A stretch of DNA of 64,000 bases, taken from Viola odorata (taxonomy: Eukaryota; Streptophyta; Magnoliopsida; Malpighiales; Violaceae). Below are positions 1 through 11,074 of this stretch, one piece after another. Where the stretch lies: the NCBI GenBank assembly GCA_963691705.1, contig OY829540.1, positions 2,184,001 through 2,248,000 on the forward strand, read 5' to 3'. Position numbers and translations under genes: made by a program. Positions within the stretch are counted from its first letter, which is position 1. Each line of letters opens with the position of its first letter. The notes under the pieces were generated by a model. The model made no database searches. It was not told where the DNA came from and was given only the letters and a program-made list of their open reading frames with translations.

Positions 1-1641
1 TTAGAAAATTTTGCAAACGTCATATTTGAAGTTTTGCAATTGCAAAACGGTTTTTTAGAATTAACACTACAAGTTTAGAAAAAATGTAAAAAATTAAAAA
101 ATATATATAAAAAATCCAAAAAATTTAAAAACAATTAATATAAAAATACAAAAAAATTGTAAAAATTCCGAAAAAAAGTAAAAACTCAAAAGAAAAAATA
201 ATCTAAAAAACAAGAAAAAACTGAAAAAATTATAAAAATAAAAAATTAATATAAAAATCCAAAACAAATTGTAAAAATTCCAAAAAAAATAAACAATTCG
301 AAAAAATGTAAAAATAACCAAAAAAAAGTTAATTAATCTAAAAATTCAGAAAAATTGTAGAAATCCAAAAAAAAATAATTAATCTAAAAATCCAAGAAAT
401 TGTAAAAAAATAATTAATTATACATTTTTACATTTTTCTGGATTTTTAGATTAATTAATTATTGTTTTGGAATTTTTACGTTTTTTTGTGAATTTTTACA
501 ATTTTTTGGAAAAAGATTTCTAGATTAATTTTTTTTAGAATTTTACATTTTTTGGGAATTTTTACAGTTTTTTGGATGTTTTACAATTGTTTTTGGAATT
601 TTTATACTGTTTTGGATTTTTAGATTAATTAATTTTTTTTGGAAGTTTTTAATTTTTTTTTGTGAATTTTAACATTTTTTTGGATTTTTTACATTTTTTA
701 GAATTTTAACATTTTTTTGGATTTTTAGATTAATTAAATAGTTTTTTGAAATTTTTACATATTGTTTCTTGATTTTTAGGTTAATTAATTTTTTTAGAAA
801 TTTTACATTTTTTTTGGAAATTTTATATTTTTTCTAATTTTTTTAATTAAAGTCAACATTCAACACTAACGGTCTGTTACTTTTGCCGTTGACCCTTGGT
901 ATATGGGAGGTTAAATAGTATTTTTAAAAGTCATGAGCGGTTTCTATTTTTCGCGTTAGTACAGGGGGGCTTTTTACTGTATGGTATATCGAATTATCGA
1001 CTGAACTAATGTTAATGTTTGTAATTCCAATGTTCCAAGATTATATTTTTACTTATTTAATATTTATTAAACTAATGTTTGTATGTAGTTCGATATTACC
1101 GTAATACTGTACCAAAATTATTGAGAGTATTGGTTAATTAATTTTCCGGCAAATATTGATCTAATTTTATTCGTATGAATTTAATTAGGAGTATTGATTA
1201 ATTAAAACAATTGGAACATTAGAATCAATTTACCAAAATTAATTTTAGATAAATATCAAAAAATGTGTATCTTTAACCATATTTATTCTTATTTGTTTAT
1301 GATGTATGAAGTTATTTGTTTTAAATCGAGTTTGTATTTATTTCATAATGTAACTTTCGATAATAACTTAATAAAAAATGTTATTCATTACAATGTTAAA
1401 CATTGAATTTTACTCGTATGATTTTAATTAGAAGTATTAGTTAGTTAAATATCAATTATGAAGTATTTTTAGCACAATTTGTATCAATTTACATAAATTA
1501 TAAGGGTAGATATGTCTAAAATAGCATTATTTTTTCTTAGATTAACAATATGGATTTATTGAACTAGAGTAAAAAAAATATATATATATATATTGGAAAA
1601 TTTACAAGGGTAGAAAATTTTGCGTTGTGAAATAGCCCTAA
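1..1641. mobile_element. Harbinger-derived non-autonomous element, left end outside window
   Basis: The stretch 1390-1590 matches, in reverse complement, the left end of the complete Harbinger element E at about 35810-35960 (shared blocks include the tract around 1420-1470 and AACAATATG). Positions 60-95 resemble the reverse complement of the right end of E near 52950-52990 (shared AGAATTAACACTACAA). The right border is read as ...AATAGCCC ending at 1638, followed by TAA, which fits a TWA target duplication. No coding sequence is seen. The left border and its TSD lie outside the window, so the assignment rests on similarity to E and one border only. Confidence 0.6.
94..850. repeat. AT-rich imperfect inverted repeat with internal short repeats
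   Basis: Positions 94-410 are built of degenerate copies of a unit like ATTGTAAAAATTCC plus A-runs. Positions 420-850 are built of the reverse-complement unit (GGAATTTTTACAATTTTTT). The centre is near 415-420. The whole could fold into a long, poorly paired hairpin. No ORF here is credible; the translations are low-complexity Phe, Leu and Tyr. It lies inside the Harbinger-derived element and probably arose by internal duplication of its AT-rich body. Confidence 0.6.
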
Positions 1642-2344
1642 ATGAGTTATTGCACTTGTAGAAAGATCAAAATACGAGATGACATGAGTTGTTGTGAGTC
1701 CTCATGGAATGGCTGATGATATGAGGGCTTGTGTGCCGGGTGGAATATGAGTCTGCCTCCTAGTAGCGACGCCAGGTGGCTCTGTCCCACCAGGCTGTTT
1801 GTTTATCAGATGTCCCTCAATCATCAAACAATCTAAGTTGCAGTAAAGCCTATTGTTGATTTTTCCTATCACATTCTATCATGGAAACGCCCAACCATAA
1901 GAATATAAGATATTGTGACCCTAGATTTTTCACTGATAATAGAGACATAGAGCCTATTTGTACAAATGAGGCGTAAGAGCCTGATAAGAAGAGCGTTTGT
2001 ATGTACAATCTCCATCTCTTAGGGAAATTGGAAGAACGAGGGACGACTTCATATACAAGCTTCGTCCTTTAGGGAATTGCAAGGAGAACCATATTTATAT
2101 GTCAGTCTTCCGTACTTAGAGCTCCTTTGTGTTGCTCTCTAAGGTGTTTTCTTTTTCTTTTTATCCTGAGAACAATGCATTTTCTGATTCAAGTCTTTTA
2201 TGTTTCCTTAGTCATTGGTGGATTCTTGGCTAAAAACATCGTTAAAGCTTCATGTTTTAAACCATTGATTAGCGCTGCTACCATAGATAATACTTCCAAC
2301 TTGGAGATGCCGTAACATTATTTGTTGAATTTGGAGATGAAGCT
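1642..2344 (-). pseudogene. C-terminal half of an antisense Ty3-type gag relic
   Basis: Read on the minus strand from 2344 downward, codons continue the gag-like frame that ends at 28114 on the other side of element C. The part next to the insertion gives ISKFNK, then a TAA stop. In the same frame follows a gag-like tail with MVAALINGLKHEA and FLAKNPPMTKET, then another stop near 2190. This resembles the second half of a Retrotrans_gag domain. The part from about 1642 to 2130 gives no recognisable protein in any frame. It may be the decayed remainder of the same element. Nothing here looks functional. Confidence 0.5.
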
Positions 2345-3122
2345 TGATAATACATAAAATTATCAGAAGGACATAATGGACTTTGTACCTTCACAAAGTA
2401 CTGTTGACCAGTCAAAACGGCATCGCGACCGATTGACCAAGTCAACAGGAACAAGGGACCAAAGGACAAGTCTAGCCCGATTGTCTCAAATCGGGACGAG
2501 GCCGATCCATCCGCCAAAGCATGAGGAAACGGATCGGCACCGTTATATGCATTGACCTAGTCAATATACCACCAAACGGCATCCAGCCGATTCTACACAA
2601 CGGCAGCCTGCCGATTCCACCCCAACGGCATCATACCGATTGGGCACAGATATTAAGCTCCACTCACAGGTATAATTTATATAATACTCAGTAGTCAGTA
2701 CACATTTAGTCAAAGTTGGCAGGGAGGATAACCTGCTCCCATCAAGTCACCATCTAATAACTAGACAAGGGGAATACTTTATTCCCCCAAAAAGGCCTTC
2801 ACTCCACGCTACAATGATCAATTCCTACTCTCAGACCACCGGTTGAGGAAAAAGGGGAAAAAATGTCAGAAGATCTAACCACTCTAGCCCTGCATAAGGA
2901 CTAGAGGGAGGTACATAAAAGAGGCTTCTCCTTCAGCTCAAGAACACACACAGAAAAACACATACACCTTCTCTACACTGAATAAAAAGACTGACTTTGG
3001 CATCGGAGCTTTTACGCCGGAAAACACTTCAGGCGCTTTGCAGGTCGCTCACGGAGCTCCAACCACCACACTCCGGCGTGCCATTTGACAGAAAACCCCT
3101 CACCCCGTTCCACGGATTATCA
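2345..3122 (+). repeat. 5' LTR of element C
   Basis: 778 bp, from TGATAATACA to GGATTATCA, repeated at the other end of the element with about six mismatches. It contains a TATA-like ATAAAAG at 2915-2921 followed by a C/A-rich stretch where transcription probably starts. Short CCGATT/AACGGCA words recur at 2575-2640. It is preceded by TSD AAGCT. Confidence 0.95.
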
Positions 3123-3145
3123 TTTGGTTCTTTCATTGAGAGCTT
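3123..3145 (+). other. Putative primer-binding site of element C
   Basis: Directly after the 5' LTR the sequence reads TTTGGTTCTTTCATTGAGAG. The TGG at 3125 could pair with the CCA end of a primer tRNA. I could not match the rest to a specific tRNA from memory, so the primer is left open. It differs from the PBS shared by elements A and B. Confidence 0.5.
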
Positions 3146-3221
3146 TTGAAATTTTAAGTGAGCAAACCTTGAAATTCAAAGCTCTTCCTTCTCTATATTT
3201 TTGGGGGTTTTATTTCCAAAA

Positions 3222-4817
3222 ATGGCATCCGATCCAAACTTTCACTCGAATCAACCTACCAGTGGTGCTGCTGGTCAACATGAAACTCCACCCCCTCAAT
3301 TTTCATCTTCCCATGTCGAAATGAACGCTGCAGCTCGCCGACTTAATTTCCCAGAAATTCCAGAAGCGTTACTTCCCAGTACTCCACAACCTGGACCGTC
3401 TACGGCAGTAGTCATCCCACCAGTAGTCATGCATGAGTTTGCCGCCTTGCATCGACGGATGGATATGATGATGCAAACGTTTATGGGAAGGATCCCTCCG
3501 CCTATCCACCAGCAGTTTATTCCTCAGCAGATCCATGATCAACCAGTGGTGACACCATCTTTAGTGCCCCCGTCCTTGGCTTTCCAGCCCGTCAGATTTG
3601 TGCACCAGCACGTCAGTCAGCCAGCTCAACAGGGAAATCCTTCGAATGAACCCCGGCCACCCCGTCAAAGTGAAAATCCGCTTAGAGGGGAAGAATACTT
3701 GGACAACATAGAAGAGGCCAACAGCCGGGCAGTCCAGCATAACCCAAGAAGGAGCCAGAGGCAGTCAGTAGAAGGAAGATCCGAGAGAAGAAGAGGTCGA
3801 GAGAGATCAATGGAACGGCCTCAATCTGAAAGAGATCGCGAGAGGGCTGATCGGAATGCTTCCAGAGGCTCTGTCTCCCTACCAGCTCGTGAAGAGCAAG
3901 ATGATGATCCAAAGAATCCTTTAACCTTTCGGGTTAGGAGGCATCGAGTAAGCAGACATGTCAAATTGCCAACCGATTCTTACATGGGGACGACGGATCC
4001 AACAGTTCATGTGAGTTTAGTAAAGAAACATGTTAAGTTTTTTACTAGAAAAGATGAGGCGTTGTGCCAAATATTTGTGATGACTCTGAAAGGAATCGCC
4101 AACACCTGGTTTGAGAAATTACCAGCCGGATCTATCGATTGTTTTGAGCAATTGGCAAAAGTTTTCACAAGCCGATTTAGTTCTTGTATTCCTGTGGAAA
4201 AGTCTCCAGCGATTCTGTTTGATATGGTGCGAAAGTCAGGGGAATCCTTAACGGTGTATGTTGCCAGATTTAATGCTGAGTTGGCGACTCTACCCGACGT
4301 TGCGCCAAACTTTGCAGCTGAGGCTTTGAGGAGAAACTGCCGGTATCGGGAGTTGGAAAATGCTCTAATCGCGAGCACACCGAAGACCTTGGACCTCTTG
4401 CGGATTGAGGTGGATAAATATGCAAGGATGGAAGAAGCAAACTTCCAGCGGAAGAAACGGGAGGAGTCCGATCCTCTTAAGAAAGAAACGGTTGTCCGCA
4501 AACAGGGAGAAAAGAAGCAAACGGCTGGGGGCCGACAGACGGATCGTCTCGCGGACTTCTCTACGTTGCAGCTAACTAAGCCGGTAGCGGAGATCTTTGC
4601 CATCATAGAAGAACGGAGATTACCGATTCAATATCCCAAACGCAAACCTGGCGTCGTTCTGGGACCGCATAGAGATTCTTACTGCTGGTTCCATAAAGCA
4701 AAGGGACATGACACAGAGGATTGTTTCTCTTTGAAAAAGGCCATTGAAAAGTTAATTGAAGAGGGTTATTTGGGCGAATTTGCGGTCAAAGCTCGAAATA
4801 AAGCTTTGGAGGATTGA
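3222..4817 (+). pseudogene. gag of element C, ending in an in-frame TGA
   Basis: The ATG at 3222 (AAAAATGGCATCC) is the first good start after the leader and gives 531 codons to a TGA at 4815-4817. The N-terminal part is Pro/Gln-rich. Residues about 180-216 are an Arg/Ser/Glu-rich basic stretch. Residues about 245-325 carry the Retrotrans_gag signature (LKGIANTWFEKLPAGSIDCF). A zinc-knuckle-like C-x2-H-x4-H-x4-C (CWFHKAKGHDTEDC) starts near residue 488. The same frame continues past the TGA into the protease, so the TGA probably interrupts a gag-pro-pol polyprotein; CGA to TGA by deamination is the simplest cause. The product would form the virus-like particle. Confidence 0.88.
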
Positions 4818-5585
4818 GCTAACGGCAACAGGAAAGAAACGGCCGTAAATCCCAACACTGCCGGAACCAGTGTCCAGGGAGGCAGAGGAAAGGAGGTGTT
4901 GACAACCTCTCTCAATGAGTTCCACATGATCAATTTGATAGCAGGAGGAACCCAGCAGGTGGAATCGGAAGATGTACCGATTGGGGAGAAGAGAAAACGG
5001 AATGATCCCGTTGTGGAAAACACAGGTCTATCGGAGCTGGACCGAATGGCCATAACATTTTCAGAAGAGGATGAGATCGGAGTGACATATCCTCAGAATG
5101 AAGCATTAGTGGTAACAGCCATCATTGCCGATTGCGGAGTCAGGCGAACTCTGGTGGACAACGGAAGTGCGGGGAACCTCATTTCTTCCAACGCTTTTAA
5201 CCGTTTGCAAGGATCTAAGCCAGACTTGAAGCCTTGCCGACGGTCGATTATTGGGGTAAATGGCGTTCCCATTCCTGTTGTAGGCCTAACCTTTTTGTCA
5301 ATCTTTTTTGTGGAAGACAGCTCCCGGAGAAAGGAACAGCAGCTATTTATGGTGGTGGATTTAAACCTGCCATATAATGTGATTTTGGGGCGTCCGTTTT
5401 TAAATTTTTTTGGGGTAGTAATATCGCAAAGGCATTTGAAAATGAAATACCCTTCATGGGACGGCGTGGTTACAATCCGAGGAGATCAGAAGGTAGATGC
5501 CGAATGCTACATAACGATGGTCGATGGTTGTTGTGATCGTTATGTTTGCGTAGCTGACGATTCATTAGAAAATGATGAGGAGCAG
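4818..5585 (+). pseudogene. Protease segment of element C polyprotein, cut by element A
   Basis: This continues the gag frame after the TGA. A retropepsin-like active site LVDNGSAGNLIS sits with its Asp codon at 5157-5159, and LPYNVILGRPFLN follows, as expected for a Ty3 aspartic protease. The frame runs to the GAG CAG codons at 5580-5585, where element A enters. On the far side of A, codons resume in the same frame at 19975 (after the duplicated AGCAG). The insertion point is therefore in the protease-RT linker. The segment should cleave the polyprotein in the particle, but this copy cannot be made as one piece. Confidence 0.85.
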
Positions 5586-6255
5586 TGTTGGTACCCGAAT
5601 TTATACGCCATTTTTATTTAATTTTAGCATTTCTGTTATTCAGCCAATTTACAGTCATTTTCAGTTGATTTAATGTCGCTAGCATTTTTAGGTGTTTCGT
5701 TGCATTTTTGCATCATCGTCAGCCTTCAAAATTGCATTTTTAATTTTTCGGCATGTATTTTCATTATTATTATCATTAATATTTTTAGCTTTAAAAATCA
5801 CATTTTTAATTATCCGGCAGTCGTTTGCTAATTTTTTCTTCGTTTTAGGTCATCACATGAATTTTAGGATTTTTTATATTTTAGCGCTTTTTTTAGTATT
5901 TTTATTATTTTATTATTATTTTTATTCGAGCTTTTATTGGACCCGAGTAAGTCCGCTCGGACAATAGCTTGAATTTAAAATGTTTTCCATCAACTAGTTG
6001 CTAGCTTTTTTTCTGCTCGCAACGGTCTACAACGTTTCGTGTAATTTTCGGCGTAACGTCTTCATTTTTCCGTTCAAACGTTTCACGTTTTTGAACGCGA
6101 AAATAAACACGTTAAACGATAAATTCTCGTCATTCGCTGTAGACGGTTAAACCCGTCGTATTTTTTTCTACGCGACGGTACCTTCGGCTCGAGAACGTTT
6201 GGTCGCGGGAACCGGCTCGAGGCCATTTAAATCAGATGAAAGGCCATTTGATCAT

Positions 6256-6301
6256 GGCCATTGATCTGGTCAACCAAGGAAAGTCAACCAGATCAATGGC
6301 C
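6256..6301. repeat. 15-bp perfect inverted repeat upstream of the LTR A promoter
   Basis: GGCCATTGATCTGGT (6256-6270) and ACCAGATCAATGGCC (6287-6301) are perfect reverse complements separated by 16 bases. The same pair occurs in the 3' LTR at 16908-16922 and 16939-16953. It lies about 190 bp upstream of the TATA box, so it may be a dimeric factor-binding site or a DNA hairpin. The function is inferred only. Confidence 0.75.
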
Positions 6302-6489
6302 CTTGATATAATGTGCATAATGCACATGCACAGTGCACGCACGAGGGAGGCAACGGAAGTCCTCGCCCGAGCCAACTGCTCCCTAGCTCCCTAGCCCTCC
6401 GCCATCATCACGGTTCCCCTAGCCTTGCCACCGTGACCAGCCGGCCACCACGCGCAGCTCCCATGTCCGGCCACCCACGCGTTTTTTGC

Positions 6490-6497
6490 TATAAATA
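6490..6497 (+). promoter_or_regulatory. TATA box of LTR A
   Basis: TATAAATA within GCTATAAATAGCC, a textbook plant core promoter element. The copy in the 3' LTR is at 17142-17149. Transcription would start about 30 bases downstream, near 6525, making the upstream part U3. Confidence 0.75.
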
Positions 6498-7560
6498 GCC
6501 ACCATTCCCCACGCGCAAAGGGTCCGAATTTTTGCCAAAAAACCCACACTACTCCCTCTCCGTTCTCCTAGCCAAGTCACACACGAAAATACACACGGTT
6601 TCTGTACCCTCAACCTCAACACGAACGAAAGAAAAGAAAAGGAATCAAGGTGAGCTCTCTCTCTCTCTCTCTAGGATTTCTTTGCAAATTTCATTTTTCT
6701 TCTTAACCTTGCAACAAATGACTAAAACCTATTCTAAACCCTTATTTCTCAAGTTATAATCGCACAGCTTGCTCCAATTTAAATGACTAATGTTTGTCTT
6801 AATTAATTGCTAATTTTCAATTTTAATGTACATATATATTCAAACTTTAAATTGCTCCTCGTTTGCGGATGAAATGGTCTGATTTCTATGGGGTTTTGAT
6901 CGGGGGTTCGTACTCTGTGCATGGAGGCTTTTTTTCTTGAGTTTGGGTGGCCGGAGCTCTTCCCTTGCCGCCGGCAGTAACGCCGGCGCAAGGAAGAAGA
7001 AGAACGCAGCAGCCATGGCTGCTGTTCTTGGCAAGGAAGGTGACGGGCCAAGCCCGTCCCTTGTCCTTTGTTTTAAAATACCCGGATGGGCCTTGGCTTA
7101 AGCCAAGCCCATCCGTCCCCTTCCCTTCCTTTTGTTTCAACAATGCGGCCCATCTTTCCTTTTAAATAGTAGTCATGGGCTAGAATTTATTCCTAGCCCA
7201 TTTTTCATTAAATTCAGCATGCGGGCCCGGCCCAAAATAATTTTCGTCAATCATTCGAGTCGTTTTTAACATCATTTCATTTCATGATCGTATGTAATGT
7301 TTAATTTAATTCGTATGCATATTTTATCAAGTTGGTTCGTGAATTGTTTTTACGCATGAATTGCTCATTCTTTATCATAATATTTATTGTTATCTAACCT
7401 CAGTCATTTATATCTAACCGTTTAATTTCAGTCATTTAATATACCGCCTATATGGTCGATCGCTTTTTAATTTTCGTAAATATTCAACTGCTTTAATTTT
7501 TCGCACACTGCTGGAAATCCTTCCGCAAATTATCAACTGTTTACTTTTCCGCACTTTAAA

Positions 7561-8095
7561 TTTCAGCAATTTAAATTCAATACCGCCTACATGGTCGGTC
7601 GCACTTATCAACTGTTTACTTTTCCGCACTTTACTTTTCCGCACTTTAAATTTTAGCAATTTAAATTCAATACCGCCTACATGGTCGGTCGCACTTATCA
7701 ACTGTTTACTTTTCCGCACTTTACTTTTCCGCACTTTAAATTTTAGCAATTTAAATTCAATACCGCCTACATGGTCGGTCGCACTTATCAACTGTTTACT
7801 TTTCCGCACTTTAAATTTCTGCCTTTTACTTTTCCGCACTTTAAATTTCAGCAATTTAAATTCAATACCGCCTACATGGTCGGTCGCACTTATCAACTGT
7901 TTACTTTTCCGCACTTTAAATTTCTGCCTTTTACTTTTCCGCACTTTAAATTTCAGCAATTTAAATTCAATACCGCCTACATGGTCGGTCGCACTTATCA
8001 ACTGTTTACTTTTCCGCACTTTAAATTTCAGCAATTTACTTTCAGCAATTTACTTTCAGCAATTTAAATTCAATACCGCCTACATGGTCGGTCGC
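7561..8095. repeat. Tandem array (90-105 bp units) in 5' LTR of A
   Basis: The words ACCGCCTACATGGTCGG recur at 7582, 7672, 7762, 7867, 7972 and 8075, with TTTTCCGCACTTTAAATTT sub-repeats between them. A diverged copy is at 7442. The 3' LTR holds only about three full units (18237, about 18338, 18447). Units alternate between 90 and 105 bp depending on an extra TTTTCCGCACTTT block. Confidence 0.9.
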
Positions 8096-8329
8096 ATTTT
8101 AATTCTCGTAAATATTCAACTGCTTTAATTTTTTTGCAAACTGCTGGAAATTCTTCCGCAATCTATCAACTGTTTATTTTCTGCAAATATCAACTGTTTA
8201 TTTTCTGCAAATATCCAACTGCTCATTCTCTACATTATCAACCTGTTTTATTTTCTGCCAATCACCAAACTTTTTATTCCCTGTAAATCGCCCCTAGCAT
8301 TTAATTTTTCTGCACTTATCAAGACAACA

Positions 8330-8800
8330 TTTCATTTTTGTATGAGTAAAATCGATCCATTTTTCGCATGCAATCAACCTAGCACTTAAATTCTCGTATG
8401 CGTAAAATCCATCATTTTTCGCATGCAAATCAAAACAGCATTTCATTTTCGTATGCGTAAAATCCATCATTTTTCGCATGCAATCAACCCAGCATTTAAA
8501 TTCTCGTATGCGTAAAATCAATCATTTTTCGCATGCAATCAACCTAGCATTTAAATTCTCGTATGCGTAAAATCAATCATTTTTCGCATGCCATCAACAC
8601 AGCATTTAAATTCTCGTGTGCTTAAAATCAATCATTTTTCGCACACAATCAACTCAGTATCTCGTTTTCGTATGCGTAAAATTCATCATTTCTCGCATGC
8701 AATCAATTGTCGTCATTTATTTTCATGCACTCATCAAGCTCAGCATTTAATTCTCGTATGCGTACAATCCATCATTTTACGTGTACAATCAATTGTCATT
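8330..8800. repeat. Degenerate tandem array (about 57-bp units) in 5' LTR of A
   Basis: Repeated units contain TCGTATGCGTAAAATC, CATCATTTTTCGCATGCAATC and CAGCATTTAAATTC. Roughly eight degenerate copies run from 8330 to 8800. The same array is at about 18700-19170 in the 3' LTR. The unit contains a small palindrome around GCATGC. Confidence 0.85.
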
Positions 8801-9602
8801 TAAAATTTTCATTGCTCAGTTATTTCTCAAGCTATCACTAACACTCTCGTTTTGTAGGTTAATTTCAAGCTTCGCTCGAAAGTACGCCTCACAAGTCCTT
8901 TTTATTTATTCGATGCTTTTCGCAAATATCAACTGCATGCATGATATATAGAACTACTAGAATTAAAATCAACCCACATGAACAACGTGTTTAAAGAGTT
9001 GCTTAAAATGCCATGTTCATATGATTTTAAATTCTCGCTTGTATTGACTGCATGTACATGGGGACCTTCGATCCCACTTCAGTTTTTCACTTTAAAATCA
9101 ATCATTTAAATTGGTACTCTGTTAGCAATCCATGTTAGGATCACGTAGTAATTAAGTTAATCATGCATGGCCCGATGATGAAAAAAGAGGGCGCTCATTC
9201 AGTCTTACGGAAAATTCAGTCCCATCACGATCATAAAAAAGACTAAAGTGACGATTCCTCTGAGGGCCCCCTTTTTCAAAACGCATTTCTCAAAAACCTT
9301 TTTAAACACCTCTCTCATCAACCGGTAACCGTTTTCGGATGTGTCTCGGGTGCCTAACACCTTCCCGAGACCATAATACGACCCCGAACCTTTGTCTGGG
9401 GTCCAGACCCCTTTTTTTGTGCCTTTAGTTTTTTACTTATTATATTTCCTATGCCATGACGATTAGGGTTCCCTAAGCCTAGCAACCAAATTAGGGTGGC
9501 GACTTCATTGCATGCTGCGAGGCGTCCTTTTACGCCGAGCATCTGAAGGTCTCAAATTTTGTTGCACACTCGCGAATTTTTAAATTTCGAGGCGCGACAG
9601 TT

Positions 9603-9620
9603 TGGCGACTTCACTGGGGA
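9603..9620 (+). other. Primer-binding site of element A
   Basis: TGGCGACTTCACTGGGGA begins three bases after the LTR end (CGACA-GTT). Element B has the near-identical TGGCGACTCCGCTGGGGA. The TGG pairs with a tRNA CCA tail. I have not verified which tRNA it primes from. Confidence 0.8.
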
Positions 9621-11074
9621 ATGTTGGGTCGGAGCCGGTTTTATCTTTTTAGAGAGGTGTTTTATTTGTTTATTTATTTGCTTTGATCAATTGCTGGTCT
9701 GTTTATTTATTTGCTTTATCAATTGTCATATGCATTTCATGGCGCCCTACACCCAGGGGACAATTACCAAAATAGGAGGGTAGTAGTGACGCCCTAGGAC
9801 ACATGTCCTGTGTAGTGTTCACCAATCCCAACTCGGATGAACCCCTAAAGCCAGTCGAAAGGTTATACGATTTCGCAAGGAATCGGGCGACTGGACGACA
9901 CTTTAGGGACCTTTTCATGGTATCATCCGGGAACCATTGAAGCCAGTTAGAAATGTTGGAATCAGAGCCCCAGCACATGCATCATGATTATACCTGTTTG
10001 TCGTGGCTCTATTTGTCTTGTTGGCATATTGACATGATTTTTCTTTTATACGAATTGTAAATTTCTTACATGCGCAGGTTACCTTGCATTTAAAATTTTA
10101 TTTTTGTCCCACAGGACCCGTTTTTGCTCATTCGATATATCTGCACTTACACTACTTTCACTTGATATTTTCGGGGAATGAAGTTTCAACGATCAGACAC
10201 TACAAAGCTGAATTGCCACTTTAGAGGCTGAGATAGAGATGCAGAAAGGGGAGTTGGCTTCGATGGAGTGCCTTTGGCAGCAGAACTCTGACGTCCAGGA
10301 TTGATACCTTCATTGGAAGACTCGAATATCAGCAAACCTTCATTTTTCTCATGTAACTAGAATCCCTGTTTTAATCAATTTTAGCCATTTTTTGGTGAAT
10401 TTAGGTAGTTGGCTAGTTTACTACATCTTGTAAACACTTTTAATAAAGTCGTACCTCTTTCGGATATTTATTTAATCACCTCATCTTTTCCGTATCAATT
10501 ATCCATCCAAATACAACTCAAAAGACCATCGCAAAAAGAAAGAGAAAATCCCTCCGGGATAAACACAATCGTTTCACCAAAGAACCGAAAAATCAGACCA
10601 AACATTCGAAAAATAGCCAAATATTGCCCACTCGTGGCCTTGTCCTCTTAGCTTATCGCAAACTCCAAAGTCATAGCGTAGATTGTCATCCCTCCCCTCG
10701 GTGGGGTTCACCAGGCGTCAGGCCCTGCGTCATTTGCGAGCACAGTAGAAAAGAGATCTTCCTAGCATGACGGCATTGGTTGCCCCTGCTAATTTGGGTT
10801 TCGCCGATAACATCTCAGATTGCTCCATATCGTTGGAATGAATAGAGGCTTCCTTCGCATATCATCCACAACCAGGAGATCACACCTCTCCGACCGCCCT
10901 GAAAATGTCAAGTGAAAGTGTAGCCGGAAAAGCGAATGAGCAACGTGGAGGCCTCGGGATCGTCCATCACTTGTACTTACTCTTTTTTCATTTTCTTTTT
11001 TTCAGGTTCACGATAGCTCCTCGCAAGCGAATTACTCCACCGAGGCCCCCATAACAAGAATTCAAACGCTGAAG
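9621..11074 (+). other. Untranslated leader of element A
   Basis: No credible ORF. The leader holds a block (about 9740-9985) recognisably shared with element B (about 41205-41455), including TATGGTATC-type words, CCGGGA, AGCCAGTTAGAAAT and ATGCATCATGAT. A nested hairpin lies at 9843-9908. The rest (10200-11070) is unique here. Confidence 0.7.
9843..9908 (+). other. Leader hairpin of element A
   Basis: The outer stem CCCTAAA (9843-9849) pairs with TTTAGGG (9902-9908). The inner stem CCAGTCG (9851-9857) pairs with CGACTGG (9888-9894). Element B has a hairpin at the same place with different stem sequence. This looks like an RNA structure in the packaging/dimerisation region, but that role is inference. 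Confidence 0.55.

Larger units (their letters stand above)
5586..9599 (+). repeat. 5' LTR of element A (4014 bp)
   Basis: Starts TGTTGGTACCC, ends CGACA. In order it contains a 15-bp inverted repeat at 6256-6301, a palindrome-rich GTGCATAATGCACATGCAC stretch near 6312, a TATA box at 6490-6497, a possible splice donor CAAG/GTGAGC near 6649, a tandem array at 7561-8095, a second array of TATGCGTAAAATC units at 8330-8800, and a conserved 3' end (TAACACCTTCCCGAGAC ... GGGTGGCGACTTCATTG) shared with element B. ORFs inside it are repeat translations and not genes. Confidence 0.95.

Noticed and set aside
4007..4606. 199-codon minus-strand frame opposite gag of C
   Set aside because: Shadow of the gag coding sequence; no similarity and no antisense signals.
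7432..8067. 200-codon minus frame and 98-codon plus frame of KFKVRKSK or TFPHFKF repeats
   Set aside because: Direct translation of the LTR tandem array; the homologous frame in the other LTR has a different length, following the repeat number.
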